A DNA stretch of 20,276 bases. It comes from Clostridia bacterium (lineage in GTDB: Bacteria; Bacillota; Peptococcia; DRI-13; DTU073). Below the pieces are notes generated by a model. It was given only the letters and a program-made list of their open reading frames with translations, did no database searches and had not been told where the DNA came from. The stretch's first letter is position 1. Every line of letters starts with the position of its first letter. Positions 1-8,189 of the stretch are shown here, one piece after another. The position numbers and the translations under genes were made by a program. The DNA lies in NCBI GenBank assembly GCA_028709105.1, contig JAQVYD010000006.1:3462-23737 (forward strand), given 5' to 3'.

Positions 1-471
1 GCCTTTATTTCACCGGCTCTGTACAAAAATGAAAAAAAAGCTCTTTATTTTCTCTTGGTAACTTCAGTACTCCTTTTCACCAGTGGCATCGTTTTCGCCT
101 ATACCTGTATCCTGAGATTGGGATTAAAAATCTTGCTGATCACCCTAGCCGCCAATTTGACCCCCATGATTTCTATCAGTTTCTATATCAATTTCGTCTT
201 CTGGTTTTTAATCCCTTTCGGACTGGTCTTTGAAATACCCGTAATCACTTACTTTCTGACTAAGGTGGGCCTGATTACGCCGGAACTTTTAATTACCAAA
301 AGAAAATACTTTATCTTCGGGATTTTTGTCCTAGCGGCAATCTTGACCCCGCCGGACATAATTACACAATTAATGCTGGCTATACCGATGGTGATTCTCT
401 ATGAAATAAGCATCTTTATTGCCAAAGGGGTCAGCAAAGCTCAGAAAAAAAGACTGGCAGAAACAACTTAA
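1..471 (+). CDS. tatC: Sec-independent protein translocase TatC, C-terminal part (5' end outside window)
   Basis: TatC is the multispanning membrane subunit of the twin-arginine pathway; it binds twin-arginine signal peptides and, with TatA, exports folded proteins. The frame is open from base 1 and encodes about 156 residues, so the N-terminal part (roughly the first 90-100 residues of a 240-250 residue family) is missing. The visible part begins with the family-typical loop FISPALYKNEKK, then a transmembrane segment, then the FGLVFEIPVI signature in the fourth membrane helix, and ends with two more hydrophobic helices and a short basic tail. An internal TTG at 55 could be taken as a start, but the homologous sequence continues upstream of it. 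A strong terminator follows directly, so this is the last gene of its operon. Identification rests on recognised motifs and membrane topology; confidence is high. Confidence 0.93.
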   Translation, partial: AFISPALYKNEKKALYFLLVTSVLLFTSGIVFAYTCILRLGLKILLITLAANLTPMISISFYINFVFWFLIPFGLVFEIPVITYFLTKVGLITPELLITKRKYFIFGIFVLAAILTPPDIITQLMLAIPMVILYEISIFIAKGVSKAQKKRLAETT

Positions 472-490
472 TCGCCTTCCTTATCTCCTA

Positions 491-533
491 AACCATGATT
501 AATCACTTTTTGATTAATCATGGTTTTATTTTT
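491..533 (+). terminator. Rho-independent terminator of tatC
   Basis: A perfect 15-bp inverted repeat (arms 491-505 and 511-525, AACCATGATTAATCA) with a 5-base loop is followed on the plus strand by a T-rich run. It lies 20 bases after the tatC stop. The T-run is only on the plus-strand side, so it should end tatC transcription. The convergent feoB transcript would also cross the hairpin, but without a U-tract. Confidence 0.88.
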
Positions 534-548
534 CCTATAACTCTTATT

Positions 549-2573
549 TTATATCCCCAAACCCAACATTAGCCCACCTTGATAGACGAGAAAAGCCATC
601 AGCCAACCCAGAGCAAAAGTATAAAGAATAGTAAAAATTGTCCATTTCCAAGATCCAGTTTCCGCTTTGAGCGCCCCAATAACCCCGGCACAAGGGATAT
701 AGATTAAGGTCATCACCATGAAGGAGTAAGCACTTAAGGCCGTCCATTGCTGACTAATGACCGTAATCAACCCTTCTTGGCCTGTCCCATATAATACCCC
801 GAAAGTACTGACTACGACCTCTTTGGCTACTACGCCCAAAAGCAGAGCAGAAGCCGCTTCTCTTGTGCCAAACCCTAGAGGTTCAAAAATAGGAGCAATC
901 AAGGCACCTAATTTCCCCATTAAACTATCAGGTCCGGCATATTCAACTCCCCAGGGGAAATTAGAAAGTGCCCATGCCAAAATCACAGCACACAAAATTA
1001 TGGTACCCACTTTTTTAAAGAAAGAACTGCTTTTTTCCCCCATTTGGATCACGGTATCTTTTAAAGACGGCAATCTGTACGGTGGTAACTCGAGCAAAAG
1101 GGGAGAAGCTTCCCCGGGAAAAAGATAACGTCTAAAAATTTTAGCCATAATAATGGCCAGAATGATCCCCAAAAGATAAAGAGAAAATAAAACCAATCCC
1201 TGGTATTGACGGAAAAAGGCCCCGACAAACAAAGCATAGACAGGTAAACGCGCCCCACAAGACATCAAAGGAATGATGAGCATAGTGATCATTTTATCTC
1301 TGGAGTTTTGCAAAGTTCTGGTTGACAAAATTGCCGGTACATTACAACCAAAACCTACTAACAGCGGAATAACAGCTTTGCCTTCCAGCCCCAGATTACG
1401 CATAAAACGATCCATTAGATAAGCGCCTCTAGCCATATAGCCACTGTTCTCTAAAAGAGAAATCGCCAAAAAAAGGCAAAGAATAATCGGCAAAAAGACA
1501 ATGATGGCCCCCAATCCTCCGATTAACCCCTCTACAAGAAAAGAAGAAAGCAGTTTATTGGTAATTAAAGTTCCCGCTATATTCCCAAGCCAAGCGAAAA
1601 AAGCCTCCAAGCAAACCTCCAAGGGACCGCTGACAGCAAAAGTGAGTTTAAAAACTATCAACATCGTAAGAAAAAAGAGCGGTAAGCCCATATATTTATT
1701 AAGCATAATTTTGTCAATTTTATCTGAAACTGTGTAAAGGTTGGAGGTATCAGGCGCATTGCTTACTTGCTGTAAAATATTTTCAATATACTCATACTTT
1801 TTTTCAATTAAAATAGTGGTTAAATTTTCTTGGAAAGTTTTTCGCAGATTCTCTATACTTTGCCGACCAGCAGCAAGAACTGCCTCGCCTCCTGGACTAT
1901 TTACCTCACAAACATTGAGGGTCTTAAGAATGTTTTGCTCGCCCTCCAGTAATTTAAGGGCAATAAACCGCAAGGGAGAGGAGGGCTCGGATATTCCGAC
2001 GGACCGTAAGGCTTTTTCAAGGTTTTTTATTTCTGTTTCAATAATCATACCATAATCAATAGCAAAATTATTCACAGGCATTTCTTGGCGCAGCGAAGCT
2101 TTGACAAGTTCCTTGATCCCTTTATTCGTTCTAGCTATAGTCGGGATGATCGGTATTCCCAAGAGAGCAGAAAGTTGCGGAATATTAATTTTAATTTTAT
2201 TTTTTTGGGCTTCATCCATCATATTTAAAGCCATTACTACAGGAACGCCCATTTCCAGTAATTGCAGCGTTAAATAAAGATTGTGCTGCAGATTGGTGGC
2301 ATTAACAACATTGATTACCAAATCAGGTTTTTCCACTAAAATAAAATTTCTAGCTACCAGTTCATCTTCCGTATGAGCCCCTAAACTGTAAATACCCGGC
2401 AAATCAACAACCTTAATCTGCTTATTATTTAAGAGGACGCCTTCTTTTTTTTCAACCGTTACCCCGGGCCAATTCCCCACTCTTTGTTTAGCGCCTGTTA
2501 AACAATTAAATAAAGAGGTTTTCCCCGTATTAGGGTTACCGGCTAAGGCTATAACTTTAACTTCTGTAGACAT
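549..2573 (-). CDS. feoB: Ferrous iron transport protein B (FeoB)
   Basis: FeoB is the cytoplasmic-membrane Fe(II) importer with an N-terminal GTPase domain. The 674-residue protein shows the G1 loop GNPNTGKT (12-19), the G2 region with VGNWPGVTVEKKEG, G3 DLPG (57-60), G4 NMMD (117-120), and a helical spacer to about residue 290. The membrane domain follows, with the family-typical motifs GYMARGAYLMDR, GFGCNVPAI and PLMSCGARLPVY, and a late cysteine in YIPCAGVIGAL. The length is normal for the shorter Firmicute FeoB class. The ATG at 2573 is preceded by a GAGGGAG ribosome site. It is the last gene of the dtxR-feoA-feoB operon, 41 bases after feoA, and should be controlled by the inverted-repeat operator upstream of the regulator. 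All GTPase motifs appear intact. Confidence 0.97.
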   Translation of the reverse strand: MSTEVKVIALAGNPNTGKTSLFNCLTGAKQRVGNWPGVTVEKKEGVLLNNKQIKVVDLPGIYSLGAHTEDELVARNFILVEKPDLVINVVNATNLQHNLYLTLQLLEMGVPVVMALNMMDEAQKNKIKINIPQLSALLGIPIIPTIARTNKGIKELVKASLRQEMPVNNFAIDYGMIIETEIKNLEKALRSVGISEPSSPLRFIALKLLEGEQNILKTLNVCEVNSPGGEAVLAAGRQSIENLRKTFQENLTTILIEKKYEYIENILQQVSNAPDTSNLYTVSDKIDKIMLNKYMGLPLFFLTMLIVFKLTFAVSGPLEVCLEAFFAWLGNIAGTLITNKLLSSFLVEGLIGGLGAIIVFLPIILCLFLAISLLENSGYMARGAYLMDRFMRNLGLEGKAVIPLLVGFGCNVPAILSTRTLQNSRDKMITMLIIPLMSCGARLPVYALFVGAFFRQYQGLVLFSLYLLGIILAIIMAKIFRRYLFPGEASPLLLELPPYRLPSLKDTVIQMGEKSSSFFKKVGTIILCAVILAWALSNFPWGVEYAGPDSLMGKLGALIAPIFEPLGFGTREAASALLLGVVAKEVVVSTFGVLYGTGQEGLITVISQQWTALSAYSFMVMTLIYIPCAGVIGALKAETGSWKWTIFTILYTFALGWLMAFLVYQGGLMLGLGI

Positions 2574-2614
2574 ATGTGTTTTCTCCCTCAGACTTTATTT
2601 GCTTTCTTTTCTCT

Positions 2615-2854
2615 TTAATTAATTTTTTCGACGACAATTTTACCCGTCATTGTGCGACCGAGCGCCAGTCGGCTCCCGGACAAGGCAATCAAGACCGGCC
2701 CCCAGCCGTCATTGCGCATCACCTTTAATTCCGTACCACAGTTTATCCCCATTTCATTTAATCTTGTTTTTAAACTTATTCCGCCGCCAAACTTTTTTAC
2801 TACAACTGTACTTCCCGCCATTGTTGAAGCCAGCATCATTTCTTTTTCTGCCAT
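2615..2854 (-). CDS. feoA: Ferrous iron transport protein A (FeoA)
   Basis: Small cytoplasmic SH3-like protein of the Feo system that is needed for, or modulates, FeoB activity. It has 79 residues from the ATG at 2854. A GTG at 2872 would add six residues, but AGAGGTGA lies about six bases before the ATG, which is the better start; the regulator's stop codon then lies against this ribosome site, so translation is probably coupled. The features G-G-G-I-S-L-K-T-R-L-N-E-M-G-I-N-C-G-T, RLALGR and a terminal KIVVEKI are typical of FeoA. It sits between the DtxR-family gene and feoB, the standard order in many Clostridia. Confidence 0.94.
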   Translation of the reverse strand: MAEKEMMLASTMAGSTVVVKKFGGGISLKTRLNEMGINCGTELKVMRNDGWGPVLIALSGSRLALGRTMTGKIVVEKIN

Positions 2855-2868
2855 GATTAATTCACCTC

Positions 2869-3318
2869 TCACTGTTTGTCTTCCTGATCTGAGTATAGCA
2901 ATACCAAGGCTTTCTGAAGATTGAGGTCATCACTGATCTCATAATTACCTTTTTCCAGAAAAGCCACCATTCCCGCAATCGATTGCGGACTGATGACATG
3001 TTCGATCAGACAAGCATCTTTATCAGCAATCTCTAAATCGACTTGCAAAACCTTAGTCAAAAACTCGCGAATTATTTTATGTGTTTTTTTTACTTTTGTA
3101 GCTTCCAGTTCCCCTTTTCCCGTAAAAGTTACCGGCCCGTATTTTTCTTTCAGCACTAATCCTTCGTCAATTAGGATATCTATGGCTTGAGTCGCACTCG
3201 CTTTGGTAATATTAAGGGATTTAGCAATATCTGTAATGCGCACAGCTCTATCCCCATTAGATAATTGGAGAATGACTTCCAGATAATCTTGTGTTGAAGG
3301 TGTAAGTGTAGTAACCAT
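2869..3318 (-). CDS. DtxR/MntR-family metal-dependent transcriptional regulator of the feo operon
   Basis: Metal-responsive repressor, predicted to bind DNA when loaded with Fe(II) or Mn(II) and to shut off the downstream feoAB genes. It has 149 residues from the ATG at 3318, which has an AAGGGGG ribosome site nine bases upstream; a longer reading frame to 3369 has no good site and would run into the operator. The N-terminal winged helix contains ITDIAKSLNITKASATQAIDIL as recognition region, followed by the wing and a dimerisation domain with DACLIEH. No C-terminal SH3-like domain is present, as in MntR and the short IdeR-like proteins. Candidate metal ligands by alignment are D11, E14, H80, C103, E106 and H107. 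The cysteine matches DtxR/IdeR iron sensors and the aspartate matches MntR, so the metal cannot be settled by eye. Iron is the likeliest signal given feoAB. Confidence 0.92.
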   Translation of the reverse strand: MVTTLTPSTQDYLEVILQLSNGDRAVRITDIAKSLNITKASATQAIDILIDEGLVLKEKYGPVTFTGKGELEATKVKKTHKIIREFLTKVLQVDLEIADKDACLIEHVISPQSIAGMVAFLEKGNYEISDDLNLQKALVLLYSDQEDKQ

Positions 3319-3345
3319 TGTAGTTCGCCCCCTTAAAAGCGTAAA

Positions 3346-3373
3346 AAATATGTTAGGCTTCCCTAACATATTT
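3346..3373 (-). promoter_or_regulatory. DtxR-type operator of the dtxR-feoA-feoB operon
   Basis: A perfect 12-bp inverted repeat, AAATATGTTAGG and its complement, separated by four bases. The core TTAGG-N4-CCTAA resembles known DtxR/IdeR boxes. It overlaps the -10 box and the expected transcription start of the operon and lies 28 bases upstream of the regulator's ATG, so binding there would block initiation and give autoregulation. Repressor identity is inferred from position. Confidence 0.82.
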
Positions 3374-3399
3374 ATAACCTATTTTATTGAACTAGTCAA
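3371..3399 (-). promoter_or_regulatory. Sigma-A-type promoter of the dtxR-feoA-feoB operon
   Basis: On the minus strand the -35 box TTGACT (3394-3399) and -10 box TATAAA (3371-3376) are separated by exactly 17 bases. The -10 box and start point are covered by the inverted-repeat operator. Confidence 0.8.
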
Positions 3400-3410
3400 T
3401 AGTGAAAAAT

Positions 3411-4772
3411 TTACTGTGCCTTTGTATTAATAATCTTTCCCATATATCTAACAGCTTTTTTTATCCAATAGATTAATTTCCCCGGTTTAGTCCGTATTTT
3501 CATCTCCCCCAAATCACTAAAATCCTCCATCAAAGGCAACCTGATTGAGGAGCTTTTCGTAACTCCGAGAAGCTGACTGGAATAAATGCTTCTGTGCCCT
3601 GCTGCAATATAACTTACCACACAAGCAGTAGCAGCATACACACCAATTTGCGGTCCAAAAATCTCAATCGCCATTACAGATGCTGTAATAGGTGTATTGT
3701 TTGCTCCGGAAAACAAGGCCACCATGCCAATGGCGGCAAAAACCTCCGGATTAAGATTAAAAACACCTGCAAACGCACTCCCGGCAGTAGCCCCGATAAA
3801 TAAGATAGGAGTCAAAAGACCTCCGCTTCCTCCCATACTTAAAGTTATGGAGGTAAACAAGATCTTTAAGAGAAAGGCGCCCGGAAATATTTTTTCCCCG
3901 AGAATGGCCCCTTCAATAGTATCTAAACCTAGCCCTAGATAAGCTGTTGATGTCATCAGTGTCAAGAGGATAAGCATTGTTCCGCCCAGTAAGCCTTTTA
4001 AAGGTGCCCATATTCTGATCCTCTTGGCTAATCCTTCTGCTGTTTTCAGAGTTTCAACAAGAAGAAATGCAACAATTCCGAAAAACAGACCGCTTAAAAT
4101 AACCCTGAGGAAAAAGGCTTCTGTAAAACCTCCTGAAATATGTAGATCTTTATAAAAATAGGTGATGCCGAAATATTTAGTTACTTGAAAACTGATGATT
4201 GCCGCCACCAGTACCGGAAAAAGCATTTCGTGCATAATTTTCCCCAAAATAAGCACTTCCACAGCAAAGAGTGCCCCCGCAATTGGCGTACCAAAAACAG
4301 AGGAAAACCCTGCGCTGATACCACAGATCACTATTTTTCTCCTGTCTCCCCTGTTAAGTTTAAGTAAATCCGCCAAACCAGAGGAAAGTCCCGCTCCAAT
4401 TTGGACACAAGGACCTTCTTTACCGGCAGATCCGCCAAAAGCAAGCGTAATAATTGCAGTTACTAACTTAACAGGCACAACCATAATGTCAATCTTTCCC
4501 CAACGCTTATGAATCGCCTCTATAACCTTTTCTGTTCCATGTCCCTCCGCATCAGGCGCAAGATACTTTACCAAAAGACTGCTTACAAATAAAGCCAGAG
4601 GGAGAAAGATAAAATAAAAGTCCCTTGCTTGAACCACTTCCGTACTCCAATTCAAAGCCTTTAAAAAAATAGTAACACCACAACCAACAATCAGACCTGT
4701 GATTGTAGAAAGAACAGCCCATTTAACTATACTTACAAAAAGCACTATTTCCTCTATTGCTGTCTTCTTCAT
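3411..4772 (-). CDS. ClC-family chloride channel or H+/anion antiporter
   Basis: Membrane protein of 453 residues that should form a dimeric anion channel or proton-coupled anion exchanger. The diagnostic block GSAGKEGPCVQIGAG is at about 114-128, with the gating glutamate at 119; GTPIAGALFAVEV follows at about 161-173, and GGSGGLLTPILFIGA lies in the second half. The helix D motif is GHGTEKV instead of the GSGIP seen in E. coli ClcA, and the position of the internal proton glutamate appears to be valine after E172, so transport mode and ion preference are uncertain. No CBS domains follow the membrane part; the C-terminus is a short basic tail. It lies 35 bases downstream of the MFS gene and both are probably one transcript. 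Two decayed copies of parts of this gene occur elsewhere in the window (11822-11856 and 19144-19281). Confidence 0.9.
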   Translation of the reverse strand: MKKTAIEEIVLFVSIVKWAVLSTITGLIVGCGVTIFLKALNWSTEVVQARDFYFIFLPLALFVSSLLVKYLAPDAEGHGTEKVIEAIHKRWGKIDIMVVPVKLVTAIITLAFGGSAGKEGPCVQIGAGLSSGLADLLKLNRGDRRKIVICGISAGFSSVFGTPIAGALFAVEVLILGKIMHEMLFPVLVAAIISFQVTKYFGITYFYKDLHISGGFTEAFFLRVILSGLFFGIVAFLLVETLKTAEGLAKRIRIWAPLKGLLGGTMLILLTLMTSTAYLGLGLDTIEGAILGEKIFPGAFLLKILFTSITLSMGGSGGLLTPILFIGATAGSAFAGVFNLNPEVFAAIGMVALFSGANNTPITASVMAIEIFGPQIGVYAATACVVSYIAAGHRSIYSSQLLGVTKSSSIRLPLMEDFSDLGEMKIRTKPGKLIYWIKKAVRYMGKIINTKAQ

Positions 4773-4807
4773 CCCGACACCCCATCCTTAATCTATTACT
4801 TTAAGAA

Positions 4808-6025
4808 TTAATCTTTTACTTTCGGAAATACATAACAGTTACGTCCTGCCCCTAACCCTGCCAAAGTCATCAGCACGCTAAGAACCATTAACAAAATTAA
4901 AGGTTCCACCCAAGAATGTGTTTGGTCATACAATAAACCAATGAGCATCGGTCCTATAGCTGCTAATAAATAACCGATAGATTGGGCCATCCCCGACAAC
5001 TCAGCTGCTTGCTGCCCATTTTCTGTACGCAAGACGAATAAAGTAAAAGCCAAACTAACACTGGCACCTTGTCCCAAACCTAGAAGGGTAATGCTTAAAG
5101 TTAGTAAAACTATGTCTCGACCAACAAGAAGCCCCCCAATACCTACTAAATAAAGAACACCAATAACGGCAATTATTTTTCGCTGATTAGGAAAACGTTC
5201 TGCCAGTAGTGGGGCAATAAAAGTTGTCGGAATACTGATAAATTGGATCAAGGAAAGCATCCACCCGGCTAAAGATATACTCAAACCGTAACTACAGAGA
5301 ATTTCCGGTAACCAAGCCACGGTCACATAGAAACAAAAAGATTGTAACCCCATAAAAAAAGTAACCTGCCAAGCAAGAGGCGAAAACAAAAGTCCATGGC
5401 GTAAAGATTTAACATCTTGCTGTTTAAGCAATTGTTTCGACTGATGCAACTGGGGTAACCACACAACTATTGCTAATACCACTAAAATGACCCAAAATCT
5501 TAATGTTCCCTGCCATCCCAAGCTTAAGCCCTGAGCAAGAGGAATACTTATTCCTGACGCCAAGGCGGCAAAGATTACCATCGCCGTTGAATAGACACTA
5601 GTCATTAAGCCAACTTTCTGCGGAAAGCGCTCCTTAATCAAGGCCGGTAATAATACGTTACAAATGGCAATCCCTAAGCCCACTAAAATAGTGCCGACAA
5701 ACAATACTAGAGACATTTTCATTGAACGGATTAATATTCCCCCTATTAATACCAACAAACCTAAAAACAAGGCCTGTTCATTACCCAAGCGGCGTGCTAT
5801 TTGAGGAGCCAATGGTGAAAAGACGGCAAAGGCCACTAACGGTAGTGTGGTAATTAAACCAACAGCACTATTAGATAGACCCATGTCTGCACGAATTAAA
5901 CTTACCAAAGGACCTACCGCGGTAATCGCCGGTCGCAAATTAAAGGCGATTAAGATAATTCCCAAGATAAGCATTGTTTTTTGGGTTGAATAAGTACGTG
6001 TTTTTATTAAACTATGACTTGGCAT
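4808..6025 (-). CDS. Major facilitator superfamily transporter, CynX/NimT type
   Basis: Cytoplasmic-membrane transporter of 405 residues with about 12 hydrophobic segments. The N-terminal NLRPAITAVGPL and the following block with GLITTLPLVAFAVFSP are characteristic of the CynX/NimT (cyanate / 2-nitroimidazole / YycB-like) group; GLGQGASVSLAFT lies in the second half. The substrate cannot be read from sequence; members have been tied to cyanate or small aromatic drugs. The ATG at 6025 has GGAGAG three bases upstream. This start, the ribosome site and about 100 bases of leader are almost identical to the decayed copy at 11899-12190. The ClC gene follows 35 bases downstream. Confidence 0.88.
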   Translation of the reverse strand: MPSHSLIKTRTYSTQKTMLILGIILIAFNLRPAITAVGPLVSLIRADMGLSNSAVGLITTLPLVAFAVFSPLAPQIARRLGNEQALFLGLLVLIGGILIRSMKMSLVLFVGTILVGLGIAICNVLLPALIKERFPQKVGLMTSVYSTAMVIFAALASGISIPLAQGLSLGWQGTLRFWVILVVLAIVVWLPQLHQSKQLLKQQDVKSLRHGLLFSPLAWQVTFFMGLQSFCFYVTVAWLPEILCSYGLSISLAGWMLSLIQFISIPTTFIAPLLAERFPNQRKIIAVIGVLYLVGIGGLLVGRDIVLLTLSITLLGLGQGASVSLAFTLFVLRTENGQQAAELSGMAQSIGYLLAAIGPMLIGLLYDQTHSWVEPLILLMVLSVLMTLAGLGAGRNCYVFPKVKD

Positions 6026-6126
6026 GGTCTCTCCTTTTTTGCTTGCTGCAACTAAACATTTTTTCTATTTTACTATCCCTATCTAAATTTGTCCACCACG
6101 CATAAGCCCATGATGCTATTCAATTT

Positions 6127-6280
6127 ATCTATGATATTTATCACAAACGATACAAAACTCGCGAAGAAGCTCACAAAGACATTTTTGGGCATATGGAAGT
6201 GTTTTACAATCGCAAAAACAAGTAATTCTAAGATTCAATTAGAAAATCTAATTCCGGAGTGTCCATTTTATCGGGAAAGC
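6127..6280 (+). mobile_element. IS3-family transposase C-terminal remnant with possible right end
   Basis: Reading 6127-6222 in frame gives IYDIYHKRYKTREEAHKDIF followed by GHMEVFYNRKNK and a stop. This is the conserved end of the IS3-family OrfB integrase (KTREEA..DIF..IE.FYN). A further stretch to about 6280, read in another frame, encodes VSILSGK and contains TGTCCATTTTATCGGGA, which resembles the terminal inverted repeat of such elements. No other part of the element is visible, so it cannot move. An 85-90% similar shorter fragment lies at 12222-12284, in the same position relative to the second MFS copy. Confidence 0.75.
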
Positions 6281-6284
6281 CTCA

Positions 6285-6325
6285 AAAAACAAAAAACCGT
6301 AATAAAACACAAGGTTCTATTACGG
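6285..6325 (-). terminator. Terminator downstream of tRNA-Glu
   Basis: On the minus strand CCGTAATA (6318-6325) pairs with TATTACGG (6297-6304) and is followed by TTTTTTGTTTTTTG, a typical intrinsic terminator about 100 bases after the tRNA. A second, weaker hairpin (arms 6382-6390 and 6400-6408, CCTTGATTT) lies closer to the tRNA. Confidence 0.78.
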
Positions 6326-6427
6326 TAACTAATTTATTTCACTTAGATTCTCTGTTTGTGTTTTTAACTATCACTTCAGGAAAATCAAGGTGCCTATCCC
6401 CTTGATTTGTAATCTTCTTATGGAAAT

Positions 6428-6503
6428 TGGTAGCCCCAAGGGGATTCGAACCCCTGTTTCCGCCGTGAGAGGGCAGCGTCTTAGGCCTCTTGACTATGGG
6501 GCC
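6428..6503 (-). tRNA. tRNA-Glu (anticodon CUC)
   Basis: The minus strand folds as a complete 76-base tRNA with encoded CCA: acceptor GGCCCCA pairs with TGGGGCT, the anticodon arm is CTGCC-CTCTCAC-GGCGG giving anticodon CTC (reads GAG), and the T-arm has GGTTCGAATCC. The body closely resembles bacterial tRNA-Glu. It lies 120 bases downstream of gltX, the gene for the enzyme that charges it, but has its own promoter. Confidence 0.96.
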
Positions 6504-6534
6504 AAAATCAATAAAAAAATAACATAACAAAATA

Positions 6535-6563
6535 ATTATATATGAATAGCTCACTAAAAACAA
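6535..6563 (-). promoter_or_regulatory. Promoter of the tRNA-Glu gene
   Basis: On the minus strand -35 TTGTTT (6558-6563) and -10 TATAAT (6535-6540) are 17 bases apart. The expected start point is about 25 bases before the mature 5' end of the tRNA, so the transcript would have a short leader. Confidence 0.72.
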
Positions 6564-6623
6564 GACCTCATAACATTACAAAACAAATTTATTGCGATTA
6601 AGCCTATCATGCGATTATATTTC

Positions 6624-8123
6624 TCAAACTTCCTCTTTTTCAGCTTTAGTTGCTTTAATAAACCTAATGGCTTGTGCCAAACGTTCCAAGCATCTTTCTT
6701 TACCCAATAAGACCATCACTTCGAATAAACCAGGGCTTACGGTACGTCCCGTTAAAGCCAGCCTCGTCGGATGAATAAGCTGACCGCCCTTAATCTGCAA
6801 TTCTTCGATTAAATCACGATAGGCTTTTTCCGTATTCTCTATATCAAAATCTTCCACCTTCGCCAGCCGTTCCCGCCCTTGAGCAAGTAATGTTTCTACA
6901 TCTTCTTGTTTAAAGAAATATTTCTTTTGTCCCTTTTCCTCATAGTCAACTACATCCTGAAAAAAATAACGACAGGCTTCTGCCAGTTCCGGTAATGTTT
7001 TCACTCTTGCCCTGAGTACATTTATAACTGAACAGAGATAATCATGCTTTTGTTCAGCTTCAAGTTCACCGGAGATAATACCTGCTTGCATCAGGAATGG
7101 TACGGCATGAGCAACAAGCTGTTCCAAGTCATACTTCATCATGTATTGACCATTAAGCCAGATCAGCTTTTGCAGGTCATACACAGCTGCCGTTTTAGAA
7201 ACTTTATCTAGGGAAAAAGAGCTGATTGTCTGCTCCGATGAAAGGATTTCCCCTTGTTCTTCCGAAGGTGACCACCCCAGCAGAGTTAAATAATTGATGA
7301 TTGCTTCCGGCAGACAGCCTAAATCTTTAAATTCACTCACAGATGTAGCCCCGTGTCGTTTGCTTAATTTACTACGATCAGGAGCCAGAATCATTGACAA
7401 ATGAGCAAATTGGGGAAGGGCATAGCCCAAAGCCTCATAAAGGAACTGTTGCTTGGGAGTATTCGACAAATGTTCTTCCGCCCTAATCACATGACTGATC
7501 TTCATGGCATGGTCATCAACGACACAAGCAAAATTATATGCCGGTAAACCATTGGACTTCATGATAATAAAATCATCAAGCTCCTCATATTGAAAAGTAA
7601 CCGCGCCACGAATCAGATCCCTTACCACAATTTGACCGGAAACGGGCAGCTTAATCCGCAAAACCGGTTTTAACCCTTGCGCTAATCGTTCCCGCACCTT
7701 AGCATCTGATAAATCACGACATTTGCCACTATAGCGAAGGGAAAGCCCTTTTTGGCGTTGGCTTTCCCGCTCCTTTGCTAATTCTTCTTCTGTACAAAAG
7801 CAATAATAGGCTTTCCCACTTTTCCTTAAAGTTTCCGCAGCAGCTGCATAGAAATCTTGCCTCTGTGATTGATAATAGGGACCGAAGTCCCCTCCCTTTC
7901 CCGGTCCTTCATCCCAATCCAGACCTAACCATTTAAGGCTATCCAGAATCTGCTTCACCGAATCTTCTTTTAATCTCTCACTATCCGTATCTTCAATACG
8001 CAAAACAAAGCGGCCATTGTTTTGCCTTGTAAAAAGCCAATTAAATAAAGCCGTCCTCGCCCCACCAATATGCAAATAGCCCGTAGGGCTGGGCGCAAAA
8101 CGCACTCTTACCTGTTTCATCAT
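6624..8123 (-). CDS. gltX: Glutamyl-tRNA synthetase
   Basis: Cytoplasmic class I aminoacyl-tRNA synthetase that attaches glutamate to tRNA-Glu (in many Clostridia also to tRNA-Gln, for later amidation). The 499 residues are normal length. The HIGH-type motif is HIGG at 18-21 inside RFAPSPTGYLHIGGARTALF, and the KMSKS-type motif is KLSKR at 252-256, followed by HGA. A Cys cluster (YCFC, then C135) lies in the zinc-binding region. Two ATG codons stand together at 8123 and 8120; AAGGAG is four and seven bases upstream respectively, so the second may be the true start. No T-box leader was seen in the 230 bases upstream. A single gltX next to tRNA-Glu fits a housekeeping function. Confidence 0.97.
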   Translation of the reverse strand: MMKQVRVRFAPSPTGYLHIGGARTALFNWLFTRQNNGRFVLRIEDTDSERLKEDSVKQILDSLKWLGLDWDEGPGKGGDFGPYYQSQRQDFYAAAAETLRKSGKAYYCFCTEEELAKERESQRQKGLSLRYSGKCRDLSDAKVRERLAQGLKPVLRIKLPVSGQIVVRDLIRGAVTFQYEELDDFIIMKSNGLPAYNFACVVDDHAMKISHVIRAEEHLSNTPKQQFLYEALGYALPQFAHLSMILAPDRSKLSKRHGATSVSEFKDLGCLPEAIINYLTLLGWSPSEEQGEILSSEQTISSFSLDKVSKTAAVYDLQKLIWLNGQYMMKYDLEQLVAHAVPFLMQAGIISGELEAEQKHDYLCSVINVLRARVKTLPELAEACRYFFQDVVDYEEKGQKKYFFKQEDVETLLAQGRERLAKVEDFDIENTEKAYRDLIEELQIKGGQLIHPTRLALTGRTVSPGLFEVMVLLGKERCLERLAQAIRFIKATKAEKEEV

Positions 8124-8189
8124 AACACTCCTTATGCTTTAGTTATAAAAATACGCACTATTAAATCATATTCCAAAACTTACTAGAAT

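Noticed and set aside
549..2573. Several frames of 60-125 codons opposite to or out of phase with feoB
   Set aside because: They lie wholly inside feoB, have no own ribosome sites and resemble no known protein.
6089..6328. 79-codon plus-strand frame after the MFS gene
   Set aside because: It runs in a different frame through an IS3 transposase remnant and a terminator; the transposase frame is the meaningful one.
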